Below are positions 11,414 through 19,739 of a stretch of DNA of 60,000 bases, one piece after another. The position numbers and the translations under genes are program-made. The notes beneath the pieces were generated by a model that worked only from the letters and a program-made list of their open reading frames with translations, had not been told where the DNA came from and did not search any database. How positions within the stretch are numbered: position 1 is the stretch's first letter; every line of letters starts with the position of its first letter. The stretch is from Cristatella mucedo (lineage: Eukaryota > Bryozoa > Phylactolaemata > Cristatellidae), in assembly GCA_009760855.2 (NCBI GenBank), contig WPIO01000025.1, positions 5,244,001 to 5,304,000 on the forward strand. The letters run 5' to 3'.

Positions 11414-13852
11414 TGTCGTTTTTGTCAGTGGATGTCCACTGATAATAATCAACAGGTAAAATCTGATTCTCGTCTTTAAGATAGGGAGGAAGAGCAATTA
11501 TGTTAGCCCCAAGATGATTTAGTGGTCGATGGGGAGGAACAGTAGAAGGTCTATTATTTTTCACCTTTACCCAACTAATGAGATAGCGCGGGTTCTTTCG
11601 TCATCAAAATTAAAGTAAAAACCTCCTGGTGGCTCCATCTTTGCAGCTAACCCGAGAAAGTTGTTAATGGGTATAGCGATTTTTTTTATAAATAGGTATA
11701 AATATAACGATATCACTTAGCCTTGAAAGGGAATTAGCACTTCCATTACCAAAATTAGTTACACTATGAACCGTGACAACTTCTTTAAAAGAGAGAGAGA
11801 GAGTTATCAGAAGGACTATTTCTCAAGTAACTACTTGGAAAACTGCCTTTTGTGAAACCAAGAAATCTGTCAATATTAATTACCATTCCAACTTTTAAAT
11901 TTCCAATTATGTCACTACAACTTTTAGAAACATTGCTATCTGTGTATTCCTTTGTTGCAGCATCTGTTCCATTGATAGAATTTAATACACCGACGTATTT
12001 TTTTGAGCTTGCAGACAAATCTCCTCGAGCAACTGAATCTAGATCTTTCCTTATGTAATTGATATCAGAAAAGTTTGTGTTAACTGCTTCCAAAGAATCT
12101 ACAGTATTGCCAACGTTTATTAGTTTTTTCCTTGAAAGTCGAGTGTTCCTTCTAAAGCTAATAACTTTCTTTTCAACATTTATTGTAATGCTATATAAAC
12201 AGAAATATTTAATGCCCTATCTTATGAAAAGGATGGAGCTTGATATAAATCACTAGGAACTAGTTTTTTGTTAGAATCTAATACATATGATCCATAAAAT
12301 ACATCTACTTTTTGATCGCCATTGTAAGGAATCGTAACTCAAACTACTCCAGGTTTCGCTGGATCTTAATAAGTAGAGCATATTACAACCATTCCTCTAG
12401 GAATTATAACTTCTCCTAAAGTAGTGACTTGTCTATTTTGATAGAAAGTACTCAAAAATTTTACTCCTGCCACGTTTCCATCTGTTTGCCTATTTAGGTA
12501 ACCAAAATGTACACAGTCATATGGATTAACAGGATCAGATGTTACCCTGATTGCGTTTCCTTGCATATCCAGGGGGCCACTTAATGTACCGCCGGTTGTT
12601 CTAACAAACGGAATCAGTGTAATCCTTGTTTGGAACATCAGTTTCAGAGTTAGGAGGATTGCTTATATTAATCAATCCGTGCACAGTTAGAACCCCAGTA
12701 ACTTCACCTCCAATTAATGCCAACTTAGTATCAGCATAGTCTTTCGTTACCGCATCACTTCGATTCACAGGATTAGCAAGGTCTATCACTCGGTACCCAT
12801 TCATATCAAGATCACCATCTGCAACAGTTTCTCTCGAAACTTTAGTAGCACAATTTTTACCAATGTACTTTCTGTTTACTGCGTCTCCGGATCAATAGGA
12901 TCACCTAAATGTTTTATCAGGTTACCATTAATGTTCAAGTGCCCAGCAAGTATATCACTCGTCCTTCGAATGTAATTCTTCATTGCAGCTCCTTTCCTTC
13001 TGTAAATGACTGACATTTTCTATATTATGTTGATAAGAAACTCGGCATAACTTACTGATTTATCAACAATAACGTTGGTAATCACGTGATCTACTAGACC
13101 CATCGATTCCAATCACTAACATCAGAGTGCCAGTAACACTATAAGTGCTATCACTAGTCAGTTCAACAAACACCCCAGTTTATCACTGCTCAATGCACAT
13201 TAGAGACAATGCCCGCATTTGCAACGCTTCCAGGGATGAATGTTGGGATAGGAGTAGCAAATCCAACTTTGGTGCCCTTCGCGTCCAACAACGGAATATC
13301 AGCTGGAGTGACTTGAACTGCCGAGCTCTCTGTACCCTTTCTGTTAACTCTCAGCCCAAAGTTGCCAAGCTCAACCAAACTTGGAAAACAAGTTAGCATC
13401 AGATACCTTATGCTGCACTGCTGCTTAGTTATATCTACGCACTGCTTGGAGATCGAATCAGCGTCTTGAAAGTTTACACTGGAGTTGTTGCCAAGATCAA
13501 GAACTTCATTAGAGACACCAGCAAAGAATTGGGACATTGATTTCAGTAATCCATAATTGATTAATTTGTAATGTCTTAGACTTGTAAAGCCAGTTCCATC
13601 TGCGGAGTTACCAGAGATTCCTCTTATGTTCTTGCACATAAGTTGTGAGCTTATTTTGCCACTACTTTTGGATAACAAGGAATCAAGGATGCCAACATAT
13701 GCAAATGGTGCTGGAACATTGGCCACTACCTGCCCATCAAAGTCAGAGCTCACCGCATGAGACAGATTGATTGTATCTGTATCTGTAGCAGGTGTTCCGA
13801 GTGCTGCAATTTTGTTGAATCGGCAGTCTAAGTCTGAGAATAGCGGCGCCAT
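11414..13852 (-). pseudogene. Fibre-like repeat protein, broken
   Basis: About 2.4 kb of minus-strand coding sequence in several frames (main open stretches 13190-13852, 12601-12804, 12366-12638, 11785-12093, then to a stop near 11414). It carries at least five divergent copies of a motif of the form hydrophobic-x-(M/I)-x-G-x-x-(I/V)-x-x-L-x-x-P-(5-7)-D-A-(V/T)-x-K-x-Y-(V/A/T)-D. Examples are DLDMNGYRVIDLANPVN followed by DAVTKDYAD, LNINGNLIKHLGDPID, LDMQGNAIRVTSDPVNPYD, GTDAATKEYTDS and DLDCRFNKIAALGTPATDTD. Repeats of this kind are known from phage tail fibres and some large DNA virus fibres, where they form trimeric shafts (family knowledge). The C-terminal part (PPGGFYFNFDDERTRAI, near 11640) looks like a globular tip. 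A receptor-binding or spike role is inference. First ATG taken at 13852; an upstream non-ATG extension is possible. Divergent from the gene at 13886. Confidence 0.6.
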
Positions 13853-13874
13853 TGATTTCCGTAAGTAGTTCCAG

Positions 13875-13884
13875 TCTATATAGA
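13875..13884. promoter_or_regulatory. Palindromic TCTATATAGA between divergent genes
   Basis: Perfect 10-bp palindrome. On the + strand it ends one base before the ATG at 13886; on the - strand it lies 22 bases before the fibre-like ATG at 13852. The same decamer occurs at 17135-17144. Confidence 0.5.
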
Positions 13885-13885
13885 A

Positions 13886-14985
13886 ATGAAGCTGAATCTT
13901 AGCAAGGTACAACTAAAGAAACTAATGGCCGGCGGTCAAAACAGAGTGAGATTTGAAGACATTTGACAGCGTACTGAAATAGAGCTGAACAGAGCATCTT
14001 TGAACAAGATAGATAAAAAGGTTTTGAGTACTAGGACTGGAACAACACTTCAACTTTCGACAAAAATGATTGGTGGTGAGTTAGCAGAAGATATAAGGTC
14101 TGGATTTGACACTGCTAAAGAGATAGTTTCAGGAGTTAATACTGCAAGTGAGGTTGTTTCCAAGGTTGCTATAAAATTGGCTCCTATGCTAGCACCAAAG
14201 CTTTCGTTGAGAGCATCTAATATGATTTCTGGAATTGTACCGAAAGCGCAAAGTTCACTGAAAGTGATAGGATCTGTTACAAAAGTATTCGGTAGATTTT
14301 TGTCTGGAGTCACTGGAATAGTGGATTTGGGTTTTTTATCAAGGAAATAGTGGATGATATTGCAAGTGGAAAGTATGGTCATGTAAATTGTAAGACTATA
14401 CCTGAAAAGATTGAAGGATTGCAAAAAATGATTTCGTCTTGAGAAGTTGGATACTATATCAATGAAATACTGCTTGAAGCAGAAAGAGCAGGCTCAGACT
14501 GACATGAGAACCCTAGTCAGTTACTTTACTAAAGTGTTTGGCGAAAAGGTCGAGTGGGATGCATCTACGCTCGATCCCAAATCTTGGGGGAACAATTTCC
14601 TTGAAGTCCGAAGTGGGATATTCTTGCCAGCGATTCCAGCTGTCGTTTCGAGAAAAGCAGCTGTTGTTTGTGAGGTAGGCACTGCGATCTCCATAGGTGT
14701 CGCAGTGGCCGGATTCATCAAAAAAATACTGCTAAGGCTCCACCAATGAGAACACACGAAGAACGTCTTAGCGCTTTAGAACTACAGAGTTCTATAGAAT
14801 GTCATTTCTGATCTGAAGGTGCAGTTATAAATTCTTGAAAAAGGAATTGATATCAATATGACACAAAAGGTTGGTATGAGTGAAGTAAGCGGGAGATTAG
14901 ATTCTATAAACAGGGGAAAGTAACTTGTAGAGAATGGAGGAGTTTATTACTCTCCTGAGTTAAAGGAAGCAATAAAAAGTTAGAA
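13886..14985 (+). pseudogene. Hydrophobic hypothetical protein of the Maverick-like element
   Basis: Not recognised. The start at 13886 (MKLNLSKVQLKKLMAGGQNR) is preferred because the TATAG palindrome abuts it. There is an in-frame stop at 13964-13966, a frameshift near 14335 and more breaks to about 14985, so the full product was about 360 residues. In order: a basic N-terminus, amphipathic helices (AEDIRSGFDTAKEIVSGV; KVAIKLAPMLAPKLSL), a Ser/Gly/Val-rich segment (SVTKVFGRFLSGVTGIVDLG), a middle domain (VFGEKVEWDASTLDPKSWG), a hydrophobic segment (AISIGVAVAGFI), then a helical region (EERLSALELQSS). The amphipathic and membrane-like character is compatible with a membrane-active minor capsid protein such as adenovirus pVI, but I see no motif that proves it. 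Confidence 0.5.
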
Positions 14986-15136
14986 CAGTAAACTGTATTG
15001 GGAGAAAACAGACGGGTGACTATGAAGCCAAAAGTGCCATGTTGCTTGCTAAGCTCTTTGCAGAAGGAAAATCCCAAAAAGAAATTCACACAGAAATATT
15101 AAAACTCAAGGATCAGTTGAAAAAGTGTTGTAGTAA

Positions 15137-15637
15137 CTAATTGAATCTTTCTAGTTTGTTATACCCAGTTAGCCAATAGTTGAAATTCAGTTTTGCGAAT
15201 TGCAGATGGAGCCGAAAAACCTCAAGATCTCGCGCTACAGCTGCCTCTTCTTCTGCATCAAAGCAACTCAAGGGATATTGACGCCCCTCTATTGTAATAT
15301 AAGACCTCCGTTTTTTAGCATTATAAACCCAAGAGACGCTAATGAATTCAGAAGAGCAAGCAGATTTCTTCCTCCTGTTCAATTCTATTGTCAGAGGGGT
15401 TATTATTTTCATTGTCCAATTCATTCATAGGCATATGTCCTTTTACTACTAGCCAAGCAAGCCTATGCACCATATAGTCTTTCCATCAATTTGAATCCTC
15501 CTATAGCCTGTATGATTAATACCAGCCTCCATCCCAACCTAAGCACTTCCTCGCGATACCTTCCACGTAAAAACACCCGTCTCTCCATTGTAATCAAGCA
15601 ATTCCATCACTCGATCGCGAAACACTGCAACATCCAT
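15137..15637 (-). pseudogene. HNH endonuclease with AP2 domain, broken
   Basis: The ATG at 15635-15637 opens MDVAVFRDRVMELLDYNGET, then GVFTWKVSRGSA and a stop, GYRRIQIDGK, VHRLAWLVVKGH (frameshift near 15470), and NELDNENNNPSDNRIE. This is the layout of phage and viral HNH endonucleases: LLxYxxxTGxFxWK, then HRLAW, then IDHINxxxxDNRxxNL. After a second frameshift near 15400 comes an AP2-type DNA-binding domain: EFISVSWVYNAKKRRSY, then PLSCFDAEEEAAVARD, then FAKLNF. The family usually nicks or cuts DNA and moves as a homing endonuclease. The HNH histidine of the IDH position reads Asn here, so besides two frameshifts and a stop the active site is damaged. It sits antisense between the + strand genes at 13886 and 15698. 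No TATAG motif at its start. Confidence 0.7.
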
Positions 15638-15688
15638 TTTTCGTATGTAATAGTTTATTTAACTACTAAATAAAAAAATCAAAGTTAG

Positions 15689-15693
15689 TATAG
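15689..15693 (+). promoter_or_regulatory. TATAG start-proximal motif
   Basis: GTATAGAGGA runs directly into the ATG at 15698-15700 of the PLA2-like gene. Confidence 0.5.
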
Positions 15694-15697
15694 AGGA

Positions 15698-16557
15698 ATG
15701 ACTGCTTATAAAGAAATAAACTTGTCTCTCTCAGATCACCAAAAGTTAATTCTTGAGCAGAGTAAAGAGCCAGTGTCTCCAAGGTTTGCAAAGGAAGCAT
15801 AGATCAGCCTTGACGTCATTCTCGTAACAAAGACACAACTTTCTCTAATCGAGAAGCACAGAACAACAAACGCGGGCCTAATTCTGCGCTTTAGTGCAAG
15901 TCAGCTAAAGGCAATGCATACAACTGGAGGAGGCTTTCTTGAGAAGATTGCAACTAAGATATTTGGAAGCCGCGAACAACACTTACGTCTGCCTGCAGGT
16001 AATCCTGGGGAGTTCGTTCCAGAAGGATCCCTTAACAAGACTAGCAAATATTCCTTTGTCGGCCCTTTCACCAAATTCAGAGAACGGCTTGATACACTGG
16101 CGTGAATGGTCTTGACAAAGCTGCATTAAACCATGACTAAATTTACGGGGAGACCTTCCCTTTGCAGCAAATGTAAAGCGCCCAGTGAGAGAGATTGAGT
16201 TCTCTGAGGGCGCTTTATCAAGTGCATTATTATTATTATATTATTATTATAGACCTCTTCCGACCCAGAACCTCAGAGGACAAAAACAAGAAACATTTCA
16301 GACATAGTGCTGGCAGAGGCTGCGGCTCGTATTTCATTCGATCCTAGACAACCCAATTTTGTCAGGAATGATTTTAAGACCATGGCAGCCGTTATGGCAG
16401 CAACAGCAAAGTTAGGTGTAGGTCTAAATAATACGCTTGCAACTAATTTCCTAAAATACAAGGTGTCTAATCCTGCAAGTCTCACAAAAATTAAGAGTTA
16501 TGCTAAGAATCTTGTTGATAGGATGCTTAACATAACCCGCAAGAAGACATACAAATA
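15698..16557 (+). pseudogene. Phospholipase A2-like (parvovirus VP1 type) protein, interrupted
   Basis: Starts MTAYKEINLSLSDHQKLILE and has an early stop (15799-15801). Then TKTQLSLIEKHRTTNAGLIL, FSASQLKAM and GGGFLEKI, a Thr/Lys-rich N-terminal layout followed by GGFL that I associate with Maverick/adintovirus structural proteins. Next comes a PLA2-like core: YSFVGPFTKFRERLDT (degenerate calcium loop YxGPGT) and, one frame over, GLDKAALNHD (the His-Asp dyad), near 16095-16130. A 91-base repeat tail (16157-16247) splits the domain. The second half resumes with RNISDIVLAEAAARISF and AAVMAATAKLGVG and ends at 16557. In parvoviruses this domain breaches endosomal membranes during entry; a like role here is inference. 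Non-functional copy. Confidence 0.7.
16157..16247 (+). repeat. LINE/SINE 3'-tail insertion with target duplication
   Basis: Matches the 3' end of the local LINE (CAGCAAATGTAAAGCGCC, stem-loop, TTATCAAGTGCATTATTATT). It is bounded by the direct repeat AGACCT (16151-16156 and 16248-16253), a likely target-site duplication. It interrupts the PLA2-like gene, so it is younger than the Maverick-like element. Confidence 0.75.
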
Positions 16558-16618
16558 ACTTCCTCCCAACCAAATGTTCTTGTTTTCAATAGTACTTTCA
16601 TATAACACACCTCTCTGC

Positions 16619-17125
16619 CTAATACTCAGCAGGATAAAAAAAATTAACGCTCTGTGCTCGTAGGCTTGTAGGCTTGATCTTAACTTGATCAAGTTTATGT
16701 CTGGGATTCAGCCTTGGCGCTCCTTGGTAATATTCTTTTGATAAATAGCTGCCACCTAGCAGTCTCGTGATACCAAAGTCGTTTCCAAGCTTCTGAATTA
16801 ACACTGCATGGCCTACAAATTTAACGAGTCTACTCTCCCCATTAAAGAGCAGTGTTGGCCTTGTTCCTAAATCAATTCGAACACCAACTGTAGATCTTTG
16901 ACTAAAATCAATACCTTCACATTCTAGCTTTGCACAAGCCTGATTTGCGATTGCTTGAATCATTTGCAGAATCTCACGAGTGATGTGCATATATAACTTG
17001 TCCTACGGCTTTGAATCCCTTGAAATCTTCTCTTCGAGTTGAATGTGTGCAGGCCTTCCCTTAGGAACGATGACACGAGCATCTGCAAGAATGAATGCTT
17101 TGCGTTCTCCTTGAGTTATTTTCAT
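16619..17125 (-). pseudogene. Hypothetical Maverick-like protein next to protease
   Basis: Not recognised; about 168 residues. The ATG (17123-17125) overlaps the protease stop as ATGA. N-terminus MKITQGERKAFILADARVIV, then a stop near 17007 with a probable frameshift, then an open frame of 123 residues including EGIDFSQRSTVGVRIDLGTR, LLFNGESRLVKFVGHAVLI and GITRLLGGSYLSKEYYQGAP. The beta-rich look would fit a minor capsid (penton-like) or assembly protein, but no motif supports a firm call. The TCTATATAGA palindrome lies 9 bases before the ATG, inside the protease 3' end. Confidence 0.5.
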
Positions 17126-17614
17126 TTCTTCGTTTCTATATAGATATTTTTTCTATTTAATAATTCTAAGAGCAGTTCAATCACTGTTACAAAGTCGGTC
17201 AGACACACAAGTTTCAGAAAAATGAGACATCTCGATCCACAGTTAGTTTCAGTGTAGTCTTGCAGTTGGAATGTTGAAAAACAAGGTACAGTGTCAAAGT
17301 ATTCAACAACTTCAGGCATAGCAGGCATAGGAGGCGCGCCGAACGAGTCGAAGTAGACGCAATTCGTGCCTTGTTCGCCACACGCAACCCTGTAATAGAT
17401 TTCGAGCTCTGTCCTACGAGTGTTGCAAATGAAACATTCCAACTCTTTAGGCCTCATCAGTGACAGCTCGCTCTTTGCAAACACACCTCTGAAGTTTGGT
17501 ATCTTATATTCTTGACGTATTCAAGTAGTTCAGTGTCTGTTAGTGCTGATAACTTAATTTTTTTAGTTCGCTAAGAGCTTCGTGTAACTCTGGCAGCAGT
17601 TCTTCTTTGCTCAT
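17122..17614 (-). pseudogene. Adenain-type maturation cysteine protease, broken
   Basis: The C-terminal two thirds is open and matches the Maverick/adenovirus protease pattern: IPNFRGVFAKSELSLM, KELECFI, VYFDSFGAPPMPAMPEVVEY, then FQLQDYTETNCGSRCLIFL. The last carries the Gln and the nucleophile Cys of the NCGxxC motif; the Asp of YFDSFG is also present. The catalytic His expected between FI and YFDSFG is not in this frame. The N-terminal part (MSKEELLPELHEALSELKKL, then TDTELLEYVKN) is in two other frames, so at least two frameshifts are present. Start taken at ATG 17614. Adenain cleaves virion precursors during maturation (family knowledge). The stop overlaps the next gene's start (ATGA), a compact two-gene unit. 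Confidence 0.75.
17135..17144. promoter_or_regulatory. Palindromic TCTATATAGA before minus-strand gene
   Basis: Same decamer as at 13875-13884, here 9 bases before the minus-strand ATG at 17125. Confidence 0.45.
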
Positions 17615-17827
17615 CTTCACGCAAGAGCCTCTTGGTCTTTCATGCGTTAATACTTCTTGCCCCATCCCCCTAGGTTTGTCATGAGTTAGGAGCCACTGGC
17701 CTCTCGTTTTTCCATGAGTTAGCACGCCAGCACCCATTTCAGACCTTATTGGAACGAACTTGCGCTCGCAAAGAGGAGTGAAAGGCCAGTGCGGCGCTAA
17801 GCTCTTTCTTATGATCAACCGGGTCAA
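17615..17827 (-). CDS. Small frame with LTHxxxRG repeats upstream of protease
   Basis: Open stretch in frame with the protease N-terminal part. It contains three copies of a nine-residue repeat (VLTHGKTRG, LLTHDKPRG, VLTHERPRG) within 35 residues, preceded by RKFVPIRSEMGAG. No family recognised. It could be an N-terminal extension of the protease, the tail of a lost upstream gene or a decayed minisatellite. It marks the right-hand limit of sequence I can assign to the element. Confidence 0.35.
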
Positions 17828-17875
17828 CCTTATGATTATCAGCTTGCCGCAACGAATGGCAAATTATGAATGACA

Positions 17876-17930
17876 AAGCATATGTAAAGTCCGTGAAAGA
17901 GATACATTTCTCCGATAATGCTATACAGAT
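17876..17930 (+). repeat. SINE/LINE tail fragment
   Basis: GCATATGTAAAG followed by an AGAGAT...TTCTCCGATAATGCTATACA variant of the common 3' tail. Confidence 0.5.
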
Positions 17931-17983
17931 GCCTAGTTGTTACTAGTGTTAAGGCACCTCCCGAGCCTAATCTGGGCAATTCA

Positions 17984-18060
17984 TACCGCGATGGTTTCAC
18001 CCAGTGGTAAAGGTGCTTGCCCCAGCTCAAGCCCTGTGGCATATGTGAAGAGCCTGGATT
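17984..18060 (+). repeat. SINE family 1 fragment (tRNA-like head)
   Basis: Head CCCAGTGGTAAAGGTGCTTG (A-box-like), CAGCTCAAGCCCTG (B-box-like), then the tail start GGCATATGTGAAG. Same family as 49405-49560. Confidence 0.6.
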
Positions 18061-18500
18061 GAGATCAAGTTTTCAAAGGTCGCTGTACCCATGAATTATT
18101 TATTTATGCGTTAAGGTATATTAAGCTCTCCAACCTCGATTTCTCTTGGTCACCTCTCCTCTCACTGCCTCTATTTCGAGGAGGATTGGTTTTAAAGCGT
18201 TTGATTTTTCTAGGCTTACCAAGTGCGAAAAGTAGGGTTAGTTACAAAAATTGCTATCGTTTTTTTATTGCATATGTAGTTAGAAGAAATGAGTGAATAC
18301 GCGGCTCTCTTACCTTTAATCAAAGTATCGGTCTTTATTGATTGGCCTTTTGTCCGCGTTGACTGGAAATTACCAAAAATGTTAATGCCTGTGAATATGC
18401 GCACCAAGAATTAAAATTTCAGAAAATTTTCCATTCAATTCCTTTTCAGAATATATGAAGTGCCCAGGGAGAACCACAGCTCTCCTAGTGTGCTAAATAA
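18061..18500. other. No gene seen
   Basis: AT-rich sequence with no ORF or repeat that I can assign. Confidence 0.35.
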
Positions 18501-18504
18501 ATAT

Positions 18505-18800
18505 CTTATTACTAGGTTTTCCCGTCAGATATGACAAGAGAAATTATTGTACTCCGAAATTCGTTGTGCTTGTGCTTTTGTCTCTGTCTCTCCGCCACAA
18601 CGGAGTGAGAAGCATAGATGAGCCATAGAAGCATAGAGGAGTGAGTGGATAATTGAGATAGTAAGTAGCAAGAAAGTAGCAGTTCAGAACGAATGGAAAG
18701 ATTGTGTCCCAGTCTGCCGCAGGAAAATAGATGCCGTTGCGTAAGAGTTGGGGAAGCAAGTTCCACAGTCTAGGACTTGCAAAGCAAAAGCTCCTGTCGT
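18505..18800 (-). mobile_element. LINE-type ORF 3' fragment
   Basis: Minus-strand reading gives SPRLWNLLPQLLRN and PAADWDTIF. This matches the + strand fragment at 44757-45060 ([23 protein letters not shown]) and the conserved WNSLP motif near the C-terminus of CR1/L2-like LINE ORF2 proteins. Frame is broken toward its end. Confidence 0.55.
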
Positions 18801-18833
18801 CAACTGCATTTAAACGGAGGAATGGAACAGCTT

Positions 18834-18835
<2 letters not shown>

Positions 18836-18882
<47 letters not shown>
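18836..18882. repeat. (TA)n microsatellite
   Basis: About 45 bases of uninterrupted TA. Confidence 0.9.
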
Positions 18883-18884
<2 letters not shown>

Positions 18885-19739
18885 TGCAGAGTACCTAAGG
18901 GCACAAGGAGGCTAGAACTGGTGATGCAGCAGTTTATCGAGTTTTTTTTGAGGAGTGAAGCCATGACTGGCCATGCGGGTCATTATAATAGCTTTACCCT
19001 GTATTCGTTGATCAAACCGGAGCAACCGAAGTTCCGTCAGCAAAGGAGACGCTTGGCTGAATCTCTGAGATTTTATGACCAACCATATTTATCATGATCT
19101 GCATATGCTGAATGGCTTTCTTCCGGCAGCCTAGCAAAAAACGGAATTGCAGCTATCCAGCCTAGACCGAACGAGCTAGCTAGTTAATTTTGTTGGAAGC
19201 CACCACGGCAGACAGTCCCTAATTTGAGATAGGTCTTGGACGTGATATATATCTCTAGAGGCAGTCTTCTTAATAAAACTTTAAAGTATAAGTAGTTATA
19301 AAAAAGGACTCGTAAATTCCGTGCGAATGGTCGCATAACACTCTTATCGGAAGAGCAAAGTCTTCTTGTCCAGCCAATGCTTGTGGTGTCTTATGAATTG
19401 GAATTCAGTTTCATCGTCATTAATTAAACTAAGTCTACAAAGCACAGGCTATAGAAAGCAGACAAAAGATCAGGACTGACGTTCCATCGGCAGGCATAGG
19501 GAACTGCTGTAGATCATTCCAATCGATTCTAACAAAGGTAAAGTCTAGCTCATACTAAAAAAAATATATATACATATATATGTATTATTCATTTGTATAG
19601 CGCCATAGGAGAAATTAATCTTTACCATCTCCTTAACGTTTCCAGGTTAGCTCCTTAGTGTAACTCGTGGCGATCTAGCTGACTGTTTCCCTAGCTAATT
19701 TTTTTCAAAACGATAGACAAGATCTAAAAGTCCATCTCT
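18883..19739. other. No gene seen
   Basis: No coding signal recognised. A reverse-oriented SINE/LINE tail lies close by at 19572-19640. Confidence 0.35.
19572..19640 (-). repeat. SINE/LINE tail fragment
   Basis: ATTCATTTGTATAGCGCC followed by AATTAATCTTTACC, a degenerate reverse copy of the common tail. Confidence 0.45.

Larger units (their letters stand above)
5824..17827. mobile_element. Degenerate Maverick/Polinton (adintovirus-like) element
   Basis: About 12 kb of densely packed, intronless, frameshifted genes on both strands. Diagnostic members are a protein-primed family B DNA polymerase, an adenain-type cysteine protease and a phospholipase A2-like protein. Together these point to the Maverick/Polinton/adintovirus group. 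Other contents: a fibre-like repeat gene, an HNH-AP2 gene and several unknown small ORFs. Retroviral-type integrase, FtsK/HerA packaging ATPase and double-jelly-roll major capsid genes were looked for and not seen, so the copy is incomplete or an atypical relative. Terminal inverted repeats were not identified, so the ends are approximate: the left limit is the inverted repeat before PolB and the right limit is the last minus-strand frame. SINE copies lie just to the right. Stops and frameshifts in most genes show it is an old, inactive insertion. Confidence 0.85.

Noticed and set aside
5700-18100. Terminal inverted repeats for the Maverick-like element
   Set aside because: I compared the two ends by eye and found only a short same-orientation match (CGCTCGCAA), not an inverted repeat.
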